Below the pieces are notes generated by a model, which saw only the letters and a program-made list of their open reading frames with translations, was not told the DNA's origin and did not search any database. The translations under genes were made by a program, and so were the position numbers. 64,000 nt of DNA from assembly GCA_018374635.1 (NCBI GenBank), contig JAHAEW010000005.1, positions 1-64,000 of the forward strand. Reading direction: 5' to 3'. This document shows, one piece after another, positions 25,101 to 34,554 of this stretch. The DNA comes from Clostridiales bacterium. GTDB lineage: Bacteria > Bacillota > Clostridia > Oscillospirales > Oscillospiraceae. Positions within the stretch are counted from its first letter, which is position 1. Every line of letters starts with the position of its first letter.

Positions 25101-26459
25101 TTAGTTTTTCAGGCTCTGCATGGGGGCGGGGATACGGCCGCCGCGCGCCACAAAGGCGTGGCTGGAGAAGGGGTGCACCGGCATGACCGGAGCGGAGCCC
25201 AGCAGACCGCCAAACTCCACCATGTCGCCCACCTTCCTGCCGGGGGCGGGGATGATGCGCACGGCGGTGGTCTTGGAGTTGACCATGCCGATGGCGGCCT
25301 CGTCGGCGATGATGGCGGAAATGGTGTCCGTGCTGGTATCTCCGGGCACGGCGATCATGTCCAGGCCCACCGAGCAGACGCAGGTCATGGCTTCCAGCTT
25401 GTCGAGGGTGAGCGCGCCGTTCTGGGCGGCGGCGATCATGCCCTCATCCTCCGACACGGGGATAAAGGCGCCGGACAGGCCGCCCACATGGGAAGAGGCC
25501 ATGACGCCGCCCTTCTTTACCGCGTCGTTGAGGAGGGCCAGGGCGGCGGTGGTGCCGTGGGTGCCGCAGGCCTCCAGGCCCATCTCCTCCAGAATGCGGG
25601 CCACGCTGTCGCCGATGGCGGGGGTGGGCGCCAGGGAGAGGTCTACGATGCCGAAGGGCACGCCCAGACGGCGGCTGGCCTCCTGGGCCACCAGCTGGCC
25701 CATGCGGGTGATGCGGAAGGCGGTCTTTTTGATGGTCTCGGCCACCTCGTCAAAGGGCATTCCCTTGACCGACTGGAGGGCGTGATGGACTACGCCGGGA
25801 CCGGAGACGCCCACGTTGATCACGCAGTCGCCCTCGCCCACGCCGTGGAACGCGCCGGCCATAAAGGGGTTATCCTCGACTGCGTTGCAGAAGACCACCA
25901 GCTTGGCGCAGCCGAAACCGGCCTGGCCGGCGGTGAGCTCGGCGCACTCCTTGATGATGCGGCCCATGACGCCCACGGCGTCCATGTTGATGCCCGCCTT
26001 GGTGGAGCCCACGTTGACCGAGGAGCAGACATACTGCGTGCGGGCCAGGGCCTCGGGGATGGAGGCGATGAGTTTCCGGTCGGCGGGGGTGGCGCCCTTC
26101 TGCACCAGGGCGGAGAAGCCGCCGATGAAGTTGACGCCGGTAGCCTTGGCCGCATCGTCCATGGCAACGGCGAAGGGGACGTAGTCCTTGGCCTCGGAGG
26201 CCCCGGCCACCAGGGCCATGGGCGTGACCGAGATGCGCTTGTTCACAATGGGAATGCCATACTCCCGCTCAATATCCTCGCCGGTGGAGACGAGACGGTC
26301 GGCATAGCGGGTGATCTTATCATAGATCTTCCGGCAGGCGGCTTTGGGATCGGAATCGGCGCAGTCCAGAAGGGAGATCCCCATGGTGATGGTGCGTACG
26401 TCCAGGTGCTGCTGGTCGATCATGTGGATGGTGTCCAGGATTTCGTTGGTATTGATCAT
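25101..26459 (-). CDS. DUF711/PFL-like family protein (UPF0210)
   Basis: 452 residues, normal for the family. Family-typical segments are [24 protein letters not shown] and GHxGG-like [18 protein letters not shown] crystal-structure-based relation to glycyl-radical pyruvate formate-lyase folds has been proposed for the family, but there is no glycyl radical loop here and the function is unknown. Lies 16 bases downstream of the ACT-domain gene, a pairing conserved across Firmicutes. Confidence 0.9.
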   Translation of the reverse strand: MINTNEILDTIHMIDQQHLDVRTITMGISLLDCADSDPKAACRKIYDKITRYADRLVSTGEDIEREYGIPIVNKRISVTPMALVAGASEAKDYVPFAVAMDDAAKATGVNFIGGFSALVQKGATPADRKLIASIPEALARTQYVCSSVNVGSTKAGINMDAVGVMGRIIKECAELTAGQAGFGCAKLVVFCNAVEDNPFMAGAFHGVGEGDCVINVGVSGPGVVHHALQSVKGMPFDEVAETIKKTAFRITRMGQLVAQEASRRLGVPFGIVDLSLAPTPAIGDSVARILEEMGLEACGTHGTTAALALLNDAVKKGGVMASSHVGGLSGAFIPVSEDEGMIAAAQNGALTLDKLEAMTCVCSVGLDMIAVPGDTSTDTISAIIADEAAIGMVNSKTTAVRIIPAPGRKVGDMVEFGGLLGSAPVMPVHPFSSHAFVARGGRIPAPMQSLKN

Positions 26460-26475
26460 GTGCCCGGCTCCCTTC

Positions 26476-26745
26476 TTAAATGCGGTGCATGGCGTTGAAG
26501 ATATCCTCGCGCTGGATGTGGATGGACAAGTTATGCTCCTTGCCCTGGCCCTCCATCAGAGCGACCAGTTCCGCGAAGGGGAGGCCGATCTGGGCGCAGT
26601 CCACCAGCATGACCATGGTGAAATACTCCCGCATGATGGTCTGGCTGATGTCCAGAACGCTGACTTTGTGCTCCGCCAGAAGAGCGGTGACAAAAGACAG
26701 GATACCGACGTTATCTTTTCCCAAAACAGTGACAATTGCGCGCAT
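26476..26745 (-). CDS. ACT domain-containing protein (UPF0237)
   Basis: 89 residues forming a single ACT domain plus a short tail; [18 protein letters not shown] at the start is the ligand-binding turn. Such proteins bind amino acids and are probably regulators of the neighbouring UPF0210 protein, with which this gene forms an operon. RBS GAGGAGG before ATG 26745. Confidence 0.9.
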   Translation of the reverse strand: MRAIVTVLGKDNVGILSFVTALLAEHKVSVLDISQTIMREYFTMVMLVDCAQIGLPFAELVALMEGQGKEHNLSIHIQREDIFNAMHRI

Positions 26746-26916
26746 AATTGTTTCCTCCTCAATATCTCACGCGGACTGTGCGTTACTCGATGTTGGATCG
26801 CAAGCCTCTGCAAATTCCGCGCTGCCCACGGCCGCCCAGGGTGGGCAAAAGGGCTGTGGTGGAAAAGTGTTCGCCTGTGGCGGCCATTCCCCCATGGAAA
26901 GGCTTGCGGCAGGATT

Positions 26917-26946
26917 ATTATAGCATAGCATAATTTTGCTTGTAAA
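26917..26946 (-). promoter_or_regulatory. promoter of the ACT-DUF711 operon
   Basis: On the minus strand TTTACA (26941-26946) and TATAAT (26917-26922) with an 18-base spacer. The leader from here to 26746 is about 165 bases long and contains a GCCCAC/GTGGGC stem; I do not recognise a riboswitch class in it. Confidence 0.75.
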
Positions 26947-27036
26947 CTGCATTAGCTGCAAAAAATGTGAAAAACAAGCAAAAATTTGTGCGCACGGAGG
27001 AAAACCGTGCGCACCGATCAAGTGTCCTTCTATAAA

Positions 27037-27279
27037 TTACACTTCGGAAATGACCAGAGGGCCGAGCTCCCTGCGGAAGTCGGCGCACTGGGTGTCGCTG
27101 CCGTAAAACTCCACGGTGGCGGGCTGATCCCGGTCAATGGAAAACAGACCCATAATGGACTTGGCGTTGACCACATAGCGGCCGGAGCAGACGTCGATCT
27201 CACACCCGTGCTGATTGGCCAGATTGCAGAAACGCTTTACGTCGTCCAGTGAAGGCAGATTGATCTGAAAACGACTCAC
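27037..27279 (-). CDS. HPr-like protein lacking the phosphorylatable histidine
   Basis: 80 residues starting at GTG 27279 (GGGGAG 9 bases upstream; ATG 27288 is an alternative three codons earlier). The C-terminal two thirds match HPr (YVVNAKSIMGLFSID, the Ser46-region), including a Ser where HPr kinase acts. The N-terminal region that should contain the GLHARP active-site His is replaced by LPSLDDVKRFCNLANQ, so it cannot take phosphate from EI. It may be a regulatory or structural relative; the role is unknown. Confidence 0.8.
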   Translation of the reverse strand: MSRFQINLPSLDDVKRFCNLANQHGCEIDVCSGRYVVNAKSIMGLFSIDRDQPATVEFYGSDTQCADFRRELGPLVISEV

Positions 27280-27479
27280 TTGTCTCATCTCCCCATTAAA
27301 ATTGCGGCGGCGCGGATTTGGACGCCCGCGCCTTTTTTCTTTACGCTGGGGCATCCATGCCGTATAATAAAGCATACGGGAATCCCCGTGTGTGCTGTCG
27401 ATCCGATATTAGCATATTATACGTACTTTACACCCAAATGACAAGATAAAATATGAAACAATAGAGCGAAGGAGATACC

Positions 27480-28790
27480 ATGAAGATCGCCATTTATACC
27501 CTGGGCTGCAAGGTCAACCAGTATGAGACCCAGGCGATGGAGGCCGAGCTCTCCGGCAGAGGACATACCCTGGTGCCCTTTGAGGGACATGCGGACGCCT
27601 ATATCATCAATACCTGCACCGTCACAGCGGTGAGCGACAAAAAGTCCCGGCAGATCATCCGCCGGGCCCGAAAGGAAAATCCGGACGCCGTGATCGGGGT
27701 CTGCGGCTGCTACGCCCAGACCGATCCCGAGGCGGTCCGTGCACTGGAGGTAGACCTGATCTCGGGTACAGCCGGACGCATGGTCTTTCTGGACGATCTG
27801 GAGGAGCTGCTGGAGGACCGCCGGGCCGCCCGGATGGCGGGAGAAGAACCCCGGATGACGGTGGACAATGCCCTGCGCCGGCGCGCCTTTGAGGTCCTGC
27901 CCGCCGGAGGGCTGGAGGGGCGCACCCGCGCGATGCTGAAAGTAGAGGATGGCTGCGTCAATTTCTGCACCTACTGTATTATTCCCTATGCCCGGGGGCC
28001 TATCCGCTCCCTCTCCATCCCGGAGGCGGAGGAACAGTGCCGCCGTCTGGGGAGGGAGGGATACCGGGAGGTGGTGCTCACCGGCATTGAGATCTCCTCC
28101 TGGGGAGCCGAGTGGAAGGATGGTCCCACATTCATTGATCTGGTGGAGGCGGTCTGCCGTGCGCTGCCCGGGGGGACGCGGGTGCGTCTGGGCAGTCTGG
28201 AGCCTCGCACCATCACAGAGGAATTCTGCCGCCGGGCCGCCGCTCTGCCCAATCTGTGCCCCCATTTCCACCTGTCCATGCAGAGCGGCTGCGACAGCGT
28301 GCTCCGGCGGATGAACCGGAAATATGATACCGTACGGTATTATGAGAGCGTACAATTACTCCGGGAATACTTCGACCGCCCCGGCATCACCACCGACCTC
28401 ATTGTAGGCTTCCCCGGGGAGAGCGAGGAGGAGTTTGCGCAGACCCTGGCCTTTGTGGAGCAGTGCGCCTTCTCCGCCATGCACATCTTCCCCTACTCCC
28501 GCCGCGCCGGGACGCCGGCGGCCGCCATGCCAGACCAGGTACCCAATGCGGTCAAGGAGGAGCGGGCCCACCGGGCCGGGGAGCTGGCCCGCCGTTTGGA
28601 GGGGGCCTATCTGGAGCAGTGGGTGGGGGAGACCCTCCCTGTGCTCTTTGAGGAGGAGCGGGACGGCCTCTGGCGGGGCCACGCCCCCAACTATGTGGAG
28701 GTCCTTGCCCCCGGAGAGGGACTCCATAATGTAGAAAAAGAAGTTAAAATTACGAATTGGAGTGAAAATCATCTGATTGGAGTGGTGTAA
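27480..28790 (+). CDS. mtaB: tRNA ms2t6A37 methylthiotransferase
   Basis: 436-residue radical-SAM methylthiotransferase that adds the 2-methylthio group to t6A37 of tRNA-Lys. UPF0004 domain cysteines Cys10, Cys46 and Cys77 (for the auxiliary 4Fe-4S cluster), radical-SAM CxxxCxxC at Cys159, Cys163 and Cys166 (CVNFCTYC), and a C-terminal TRAM-like domain. The N-terminus KIAIYTLGCKVNQYE identifies the MtaB branch rather than MiaB or RimO. RBS GAAGGAG. The S41-like lipoprotein gene begins one base after its stop. Confidence 0.94.
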   Translation: MKIAIYTLGCKVNQYETQAMEAELSGRGHTLVPFEGHADAYIINTCTVTAVSDKKSRQIIRRARKENPDAVIGVCGCYAQTDPEAVRALEVDLISGTAGRMVFLDDLEELLEDRRAARMAGEEPRMTVDNALRRRAFEVLPAGGLEGRTRAMLKVEDGCVNFCTYCIIPYARGPIRSLSIPEAEEQCRRLGREGYREVVLTGIEISSWGAEWKDGPTFIDLVEAVCRALPGGTRVRLGSLEPRTITEEFCRRAAALPNLCPHFHLSMQSGCDSVLRRMNRKYDTVRYYESVQLLREYFDRPGITTDLIVGFPGESEEEFAQTLAFVEQCAFSAMHIFPYSRRAGTPAAAMPDQVPNAVKEERAHRAGELARRLEGAYLEQWVGETLPVLFEEERDGLWRGHAPNYVEVLAPGEGLHNVEKEVKITNWSENHLIGVV

Positions 28791-28791
28791 A

Positions 28792-30222
28792 ATGAAACGG
28801 CGCACCCTGTCTCTCAGCCTGTCCCTTCTGCTGCTGGCCGGATGTACTCCTGCCCCGGAGCCATCCCCGACCCCTGTGCCCACAGTCAGCCAAAGTCCGG
28901 AGCCGGTCTCCTTCGACGCGTTTTTAACCGGGGTGAATGAGGCCCGGCGCTCCGCCCTGGAGGGCGGGGAGCCCATGGACATCTCGGCCTGGACATCGGA
29001 CTTCCGGGAGCAGAACGATACCTTTACCGAGGCCGAGATGGAGCGGCTGCTCACCCCCCACAATCTGGAGAAGGCCCTCACGATGGAGACAGCCCGGGAG
29101 GACATCGAGACCTTTTTCACCCTCCTGCGCACCACGTACGGCGCGTATGACTATTTCGGCGGGGATGAGGTGTTTGGCCCGCTGGAGGAACAGGCCATTG
29201 CGGCGCTGGAGAGCAGGAAAAAAGAGGGAGACATCCTGTATTCCAAGGAGATCCGGGACATCCTCTATGATACGGTGCGCCCGGTCATCCGGGACGGGCA
29301 CTTTATGATAGGCAGAAAGCACCTCATTGAAGAGGTCCGGCAGGAGCCCTACTATGTCCCGGACCAGTACATTGCCGACCCGGAGGCGAAGGGACTGGAC
29401 CCGGCCTATGTGAAGCCCACCATCGGGCCGGACGGCGCCATCACCTACGGCTTTTTTGCCCTGAGCCATGACGGGAGCGATCTGCCCGAGACGCTGGGCG
29501 GGTATACCCTGGACTGGCAGCCCTGCGGCATTGCCGAGCTGGAGGAACCGGAGCCCTTTGTGTTTGCTGAGCGGGCGTATGAGGGCCTGCCCATGCTGGT
29601 GTCTCGGAAGATGAGCCCTTATGAAACGCTGCCGGAGAGCGAAGCGGAGCTGGAGCGGTTTGCGTCCTGCGGCGGGGAGTATGCCGACGCGCCGGTGCTG
29701 CTCTTCGATGTGCGGCGGAATCCCGGCGGAAGCGACCGGTGGATCATGGAATGGTTTGAGGGGTGGACCGGCCAGCCGTGCCGTCCCAGACGGGCTTCGG
29801 GACACCGGTACAGCCAGCTCTCCTGTAAGGTGTTCTCCCATTATCCGGAAGAACAGATGGGGACTTGGCGCGTTGTTCAGCGGGATGAGGGGACCTGGGT
29901 GCCCCGGGAGGGGATCACCTTCCTGCTCACAGATAAGGGAACGGCCTCTGCCGGCGAGGCGGTGGTGGAATTTCTGCGCTGTGTGGAGAATGTGCTGGTG
30001 GTAGGGGCCCCTTCGTCAGGATGCTCGTTGGTATCAAGCAACTGGCATTTCTATCTCCCCAATACCGGGATCGAGGTGTATTTCGGCACCGGGCTGGGCT
30101 TCTGTGAAGCGATGGAGAACCGGGACGGCGTGGGATTCCTGCCCGACCTGTGGGTGAACCCCACAGAGGCCCCGGCGGCGGTGGCCCGCCTGTGCGCCTA
30201 TTACGGATTGAGCCCACAGTAA
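28792..30222 (+). CDS. lipoprotein with degenerate S41 (tail-specific protease) domain
   Basis: 476 residues. A signal peptide ends in lipobox LLAGC (Cys about 17), then a Pro/Thr-rich linker, an alpha-helical region and an S41-like domain: DVRRNPGG corresponds to the DLRxNPGG strand and GTASAGE to the segment with the catalytic Ser. At the position of the catalytic Lys (usually VGxxTxGK) the sequence is GAPSSGCS, so the Ser/Lys dyad appears broken. Start ATG 28792 rather than TTG 28777, which lacks the signal peptide's typical spacing. Confidence 0.78.
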   Translation: MKRRTLSLSLSLLLLAGCTPAPEPSPTPVPTVSQSPEPVSFDAFLTGVNEARRSALEGGEPMDISAWTSDFREQNDTFTEAEMERLLTPHNLEKALTMETAREDIETFFTLLRTTYGAYDYFGGDEVFGPLEEQAIAALESRKKEGDILYSKEIRDILYDTVRPVIRDGHFMIGRKHLIEEVRQEPYYVPDQYIADPEAKGLDPAYVKPTIGPDGAITYGFFALSHDGSDLPETLGGYTLDWQPCGIAELEEPEPFVFAERAYEGLPMLVSRKMSPYETLPESEAELERFASCGGEYADAPVLLFDVRRNPGGSDRWIMEWFEGWTGQPCRPRRASGHRYSQLSCKVFSHYPEEQMGTWRVVQRDEGTWVPREGITFLLTDKGTASAGEAVVEFLRCVENVLVVGAPSSGCSLVSSNWHFYLPNTGIEVYFGTGLGFCEAMENRDGVGFLPDLWVNPTEAPAAVARLCAYYGLSPQ

Positions 30223-30227
30223 AAAAT

Positions 30228-30257
30228 ATCCCGCGGAGCAGGTAAACTCCGCGGGAT
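30228..30257. terminator. bidirectional terminator
   Basis: Perfect 11-base stem (30228-30238 with 30247-30257); TATTTTAT follows on the plus strand and ATTTTTT on the minus strand, closing the convergent lipoprotein and exporter-like genes. Confidence 0.88.
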
Positions 30258-30269
30258 TATTTTATCCAT

Positions 30270-30815
30270 TCAATACCGTTCCGGCCAGCCCAGCGCCCGG
30301 CAGCACACATTGATCCAGTCCACCAGCCGCTCCCGGGGGAGCAGATAGTTGATGAGCAGGGACATGGATACCCCCGCGCCGGTGTCCACCATGCGGTTGA
30401 GGGCGTAGCTCACATAGGTGTCCACCGGGGTGTTGAAGAGTACGATGCACAGCACCACGCCGCCGGGCTGCACCGCCCCCACCCAGAAGACCTGGGCGAG
30501 AATGATGAGGACCACTACGCCCAGAAAGAGAAGGGGGACCAGCAGGAGACGGCTGCTCCCGTCCGGGACAAAGATGAGGTAGATCCGAAAGAGTCCCATC
30601 CCCAGAAAGCCGCCGAGGATGGTGCCGAAGAGGCGGTTCCCGCCGTGCAGCTTGGAATGGTCCATGTTGGCGCCCATACCGAAGATGGCGCCGATGCAGG
30701 CAAAGGTGGGGTTCCGGTCGATGAAATAATAGATCAGGGCACACAGCGAGGCGGAGAGGGCGGTCTTGAGATTGCGCAGACCCACGTGGGGAAGCGGGAC
30801 GGGGGGCTTGTTCAT
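30270..30815 (-). CDS. aromatic acid exporter-like (ArAE_1/FUSC) membrane protein
   Basis: 181 residues with about five hydrophobic helices; LKTALSASLCALIYYFI and GANMDHSKLHGGNRLFGT fit the ArAE family N-terminal domain. The soluble C-terminal domain of larger relatives is missing, as is common in Firmicutes. Start ATG 30815 with GGAGTG upstream; the frame is open to 30878 but without a ribosome site. Substrate unknown. Confidence 0.8.
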   Translation of the reverse strand: MNKPPVPLPHVGLRNLKTALSASLCALIYYFIDRNPTFACIGAIFGMGANMDHSKLHGGNRLFGTILGGFLGMGLFRIYLIFVPDGSSRLLLVPLLFLGVVVLIILAQVFWVGAVQPGGVVLCIVLFNTPVDTYVSYALNRMVDTGAGVSMSLLINYLLPRERLVDWINVCCRALGWPERY

Positions 30816-30995
30816 GACAGACACTCCTGTGGAGAACGCGGCGGTTCTCGTATTTTGTTGACGAATCAAGGATACCATAGAACGGAATGAGATTCCAGAT
30901 TACAGAAGAAAACTATGCAGTTTTCCGGTCTGATTTCTGAAAGAAATTTACAAACCAAATAAAAATGGCAGATAGTGACGGAGTGTTGCAGACTG

Positions 30996-31004
30996 TGCTA
31001 TAAT
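30996..31004 (+). promoter_or_regulatory. extended -10 promoter of thyA
   Basis: TGCTATAAT at 30996-31004, the same extended -10 core as in front of the CNNM/CBS gene, 30 bases before the thyA start; the -35 region is weak. Confidence 0.65.
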
Positions 31005-31033
31005 AGCGGGAAGTGAGAACGAGGAGGAACACC

Positions 31034-31864
31034 ATGAGCCGAGCCGACGAACTGTTTATCCAAAATTGCAAAGAGATTCTGGCCCACGGAGTCTGGGACA
31101 CCGACCAGAATGTCCGGCCTCGCTGGGAGGACGGGACGCCAGCCCATACCATCAAAGCGTTCGGGATCGTCAACCGCTATGACCTGCGGGAGGAATTTCC
31201 CATCCAGACCATCCGAAAGATGGCCTTCCGCAATGCGCTGGACGAGCTGCTCTGGATCTGGCAAAAAAAAACCAACCGGATCCAGGAGCTGAACAGCCAC
31301 ATCTGGGACGCCTGGGCGGATGAAAACGGCTCGATCGGGAAGGCCTACGGCTATCAGCTGGGGGTGAAGCACCGCTATCCCGAGGGGGAGTTCGACCAGG
31401 TGGACCGGGTGCTCTACGACCTGAAGCACAATCCGGCCTCCCGGAGGATTCTGACCAGCCTCTACAACCACGCGGACCTGCATGAGATGCGCCTGTATCC
31501 CTGTGCCTGGTCCGTGACCTTCAATGTGAGCGGGCGCACCCTCAATGCCATTCTGAACCAGCGCAGCCAGGACATGCTCACCGCCAACGGCTGGAATGTG
31601 ATGCAGTATGCCGCGCTGGTCCACATACTGGCCCAGGTGTCCGGCCTGGAGGCGGGGGAACTCATCCATGTGATCGCGGACGCCCACATCTATGACCGGC
31701 ACGTGCCCCTTGTGGAGGCGCTGGTGGAGCGAAAACCCTATGACGCCCCCACACTGTGGATCGACCCGGCGGTGGAGGATTTTTATGCCTTTACGCCCGA
31801 GAGCCTGCGGCTGGAGGGGTACCGGGCTCATCCGCTGGCTGGGAAGATCCCGGTGGCGGTATAA
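31034..31864 (+). CDS. thyA: thymidylate synthase
   Basis: 276 residues. Methylates dUMP using methylene-tetrahydrofolate, which leaves dihydrofolate for the FolA encoded next. The catalytic Cys157 is in LYPCAWSVTFNV, followed by LNQRSQDM (phosphate-binding Arg) and the HIYDRH motif. The residue after the catalytic Cys is Ala where many ThyA have His. Start ATG 31034 has GAGGAGG upstream. thyA-folA spacing is 30 bases. Confidence 0.95.
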   Translation: MSRADELFIQNCKEILAHGVWDTDQNVRPRWEDGTPAHTIKAFGIVNRYDLREEFPIQTIRKMAFRNALDELLWIWQKKTNRIQELNSHIWDAWADENGSIGKAYGYQLGVKHRYPEGEFDQVDRVLYDLKHNPASRRILTSLYNHADLHEMRLYPCAWSVTFNVSGRTLNAILNQRSQDMLTANGWNVMQYAALVHILAQVSGLEAGELIHVIADAHIYDRHVPLVEALVERKPYDAPTLWIDPAVEDFYAFTPESLRLEGYRAHPLAGKIPVAV

Positions 31865-31894
31865 CCAATCGAAAAGAAGAAAGCGGGGAGAGCG

Positions 31895-32371
31895 ATGTAC
31901 GCCATTGCAGCAGTGGACGAAAACTGGGGGATCGGCCGGGACGGGGACCAGCTGGTCTACCTCTCGGAGGACCTCAAGCGCTTCAAGGCCCTGACGCTGG
32001 GCCACGCGGTGATCCTGGGCCGCAAGACCCTGGCCACCTTTCCGGGCGGGAGGCCCCTGCCCGGGCGGCGGAACCTGATCCTCTCCCGGAACGAGGGATT
32101 TTGCTGTGAGGGAGCGGAGGTTTTTTCCAGCCTGGACGCCCTGTGCGCCACCGCGCCGGAGGATGCCTTTGTCATCGGCGGGGGTAGCGTGTACCGCGCC
32201 CTGCTGGAGAAATGCAGCGCCGTCTATGTGACGAAGATCCAGGCGGCCTTTCCCGCGGATACCTTTTTCCCAGATCTGGACCGCCTGCCCGAGTGGTATG
32301 CGGCGGAGGAGGGCGAAGCGCTGGAACAGGACGGCATCCGCTACCGCTATGTGACCTATCGGAGGCGATGA
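31895..32371 (+). CDS. folA: dihydrofolate reductase
   Basis: 158 residues, usual length. MYAIAAVDENWGIGRDG is the N-terminal substrate loop, VILGRKTLATFPGGRPLPGRRN the NADPH-binding part, FVIGGGSVYRALL the glycine-rich loop. Reduces the dihydrofolate made by ThyA; the two genes form an operon. Confidence 0.95.
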   Translation: MYAIAAVDENWGIGRDGDQLVYLSEDLKRFKALTLGHAVILGRKTLATFPGGRPLPGRRNLILSRNEGFCCEGAEVFSSLDALCATAPEDAFVIGGGSVYRALLEKCSAVYVTKIQAAFPADTFFPDLDRLPEWYAAEEGEALEQDGIRYRYVTYRRR

Positions 32372-32373
32372 GC

Positions 32374-32436
32374 ATGTATCTGGATGATATCCGCGCCTAC
32401 CACCCGGAAAATGCCTAGGAGGAGGCTGACCAGCGT
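32374..32436 (+). other. N-terminal part of the NUDIX gene cut off by an in-frame amber codon
   Basis: ATG 32374 opens MYLDDIRAYHPENA and is stopped by TAG at 32416-32418, exactly in frame with the NUDIX protein that continues EEADQRMMLEYAGLF. Relatives of this NUDIX group have an N-terminus of this kind, so the stretch seems to be the original beginning of the gene; changing TAG to GAG would restore it. The new TAG sits in an AGGAGGAGG run that can act as a Shine-Dalgarno for ATG 32437. Confidence 0.65.
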
Positions 32437-32940
32437 ATGATGCTGGAGTATGCCGGGCTCTTTCCCGGGCGGCTTCTGACCCGGGAAAATGAGGTGGCGC
32501 ATATTACGAGTTCCGGCTTTGTGGTCAACGCCGACGGTTCCAAAGTCCTGATGGCCCACCACAATATTTTCCGGGTCTGGGCCTGGACCGGCGGCCATGC
32601 CGACGGGGAGGAGGATCTGCTCTCCGTGGCCCTGCGGGAGGCCCGGGAGGAGACCGGCGTGACCCATGTGCTCCCCCTCTCCTCCGACATCATGTCCCTG
32701 GATATCCTGCCGGTGTGGGGGCATATGAAGCGCGGCCGGTATGTGCCCGCCCACCAGCACCTCAATGTGACCTATCTGCTGGTGGCGGACGATGGGGACG
32801 CCCTCACGGTCCGGGAGGGCGAAAATACCCGGGTGGGCTGGCTTCCGGCAAAAGACCTGCTCTCCTATACCAATGAGTGGCAGATGGACGGGGTGTATAC
32901 CAAGCTCCTCCGGCGGGCGCAGGCCCTTCTGGCGCGGTAA
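32437..32940 (+). CDS. NUDIX hydrolase
   Basis: 167 residues from ATG 32437. The complete Nudix box GX5EX7REUXEEXGU is present (GGHADGEEDLL then REAREETGV). Such enzymes clean up nucleotide diphosphate derivatives; the place after thyA-folA fits a nucleotide substrate. AGGAGGAGG lies 11 bases before the start. See the preceding entry: the ancestral start is probably at 32374 and is separated by a nonsense codon, which need not remove activity because the Nudix box is intact. Confidence 0.85.
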   Translation: MMLEYAGLFPGRLLTRENEVAHITSSGFVVNADGSKVLMAHHNIFRVWAWTGGHADGEEDLLSVALREAREETGVTHVLPLSSDIMSLDILPVWGHMKRGRYVPAHQHLNVTYLLVADDGDALTVREGENTRVGWLPAKDLLSYTNEWQMDGVYTKLLRRAQALLAR

Positions 32941-33047
32941 GGTGCAGGGAAAATGGATTGTCTTTTTCCACAAAATAGACTAGGAATAGACCGGGCAGTA
33001 GTGTATAATATGGACAGCTCCCATGTCTGCAAAGGAGGCAATCTGAT

Positions 33048-34382
33048 ATGATTCAACTTGATGTGTCCAACGCCGTCGGCTTTCTTCCGGAGGACTGGCT
33101 GACATCCCGCACTGAGCGGCTGGAGCAGGCCCGCGCCTGGCTGGAGGACGGCAGCGGCGCCGGCGGCTCGTTTACCGGATGGGTCCACCTGCCCCGGGAT
33201 TACGATAAAGCGGAGTTTGCCCGCATCCGCCGCGCGGCGGAAAAGATCCGGTCCGACTCTCAGGCCCTGGTGGTGGTGGGGATCGGCGGTTCTTACTTAG
33301 GAGCCCGCGCGGTGATCGAGCTGCTCAAATCGCCCAATTACAACCTGAAGAAAAAGGACACGCCAGATATCTTCTTTGCGGGAAACGGACTGTCCGCCGA
33401 CGCGCTGCTGGAGATCATCGACCTGGTCAAGGACCGGGATTTTTCCGTCAATGTGATCTCCAAGTCGGGCACTACCACCGAACCCGCCGTGGCCTTCCGG
33501 ATCTTTAAGAATCTGCTGGAGGAGAAATACGGGAGGGAAGAGGCCCGCCGGCGCATCTATGCGACCACGGATGCTCATAAGGGGGCGCTCAAGGGGCTGG
33601 CCGATGCGGAGGGATATGAGACCTTTGTGGTGCCCGACGCAGTGGGAGGACGCTACTCGGTCCTCACCGCCGTGGGCCTTCTGCCCATCGCGGCGGCCGG
33701 GATCGGTCCGGACAAGCTGATGGAGGGCGCGGCCCGGGCGATGGAGGCCCTCTCCGCACCGGGGATGGACAACCCGGCCTGGCAGTATGCGGCGGCCCGC
33801 CATGCCCTGTACACCCTGGGCAAGCGTGCCGAGATCCTGGTGGGATACGAACCCGCCTTCCGCTTTTTCGCCGAGTGGTGGAAGCAGCTCTACGGCGAGA
33901 GCGAGGGGAAGGACGGCAAGGGACTCCTCCCCGCCAGTGTGGAGTTTACGGCCGACCTCCACTCCATGGGACAGTATATCCAGCAGGGAGAGCGGCTGAT
34001 GTTTGAGAGCGTGGTCCGCTTTGCCGAGTCGCTGGGGAACGTTGTGATCCCCCATGACCCGGACAATGTGGACGGCCTGAACTTCCTGGCGGGCAAGCCG
34101 CTGTCCTTTGTGGCGGAGCAGGCCATGCGGGGGACCCTCCTGGCCCACGCAGACGGAGGCGTGCCCAATCTGGTCATCCGGGCCGCCCGCCGGGACGAGC
34201 GTACGGTGGGGGAACTGATCTATTTCTTTGAGTATGCCTGCGGCCTGTCCGGCTATCTGCTGGGGGTCAATCCCTTCGACCAGCCGGGCGTGGAGGCCTA
34301 TAAGAAGAATATGTACGCCCTCCTGGGCAAACCGGGCTATGAGGCCCACAAGGCGGAGCTGGAGGCACGGCTCGGCCATTAA
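33048..34382 (+). CDS. pgi: glucose-6-phosphate isomerase
   Basis: 444 residues, the short Firmicute type. Interconverts glucose-6-P and fructose-6-P. Seen are [25 protein letters not shown] (sugar-phosphate loop), the catalytic Glu segment [10 protein letters not shown] and [13 protein letters not shown] near the end. RBS GGAGG; a TATAAT at 33004-33009 is the likely -10. Confidence 0.95.
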   Translation: MIQLDVSNAVGFLPEDWLTSRTERLEQARAWLEDGSGAGGSFTGWVHLPRDYDKAEFARIRRAAEKIRSDSQALVVVGIGGSYLGARAVIELLKSPNYNLKKKDTPDIFFAGNGLSADALLEIIDLVKDRDFSVNVISKSGTTTEPAVAFRIFKNLLEEKYGREEARRRIYATTDAHKGALKGLADAEGYETFVVPDAVGGRYSVLTAVGLLPIAAAGIGPDKLMEGAARAMEALSAPGMDNPAWQYAAARHALYTLGKRAEILVGYEPAFRFFAEWWKQLYGESEGKDGKGLLPASVEFTADLHSMGQYIQQGERLMFESVVRFAESLGNVVIPHDPDNVDGLNFLAGKPLSFVAEQAMRGTLLAHADGGVPNLVIRAARRDERTVGELIYFFEYACGLSGYLLGVNPFDQPGVEAYKKNMYALLGKPGYEAHKAELEARLGH

Positions 34383-34477
34383 GGGCGTCCTTAGACCGGA
34401 AAGAGACCGCTGTGGTAATAAGTACTCAAAGCAGGCGGGACCTCTCGTTGAATTTTAAGCAAAGTTCTGTAAATCGG

Positions 34478-34532
34478 TTGCAATCTAAGCTTTGATATGG
34501 TAACATGATACAAAGACCGGGGGAGTCCCGGT
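34478..34532 (+). promoter_or_regulatory. promoter and leader hairpin of the small P-loop gene
   Basis: TTGCAA (34478-34483) and TAACAT (34501-34506) are spaced by 17 bases. A small stem ACCGGG/CCCGGT (34516-34521 with 34527-34532) follows, just before the AAGGAG ribosome site. Confidence 0.5.
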
Positions 34533-34554
34533 GGACAAATAAGGAGTGATAATT

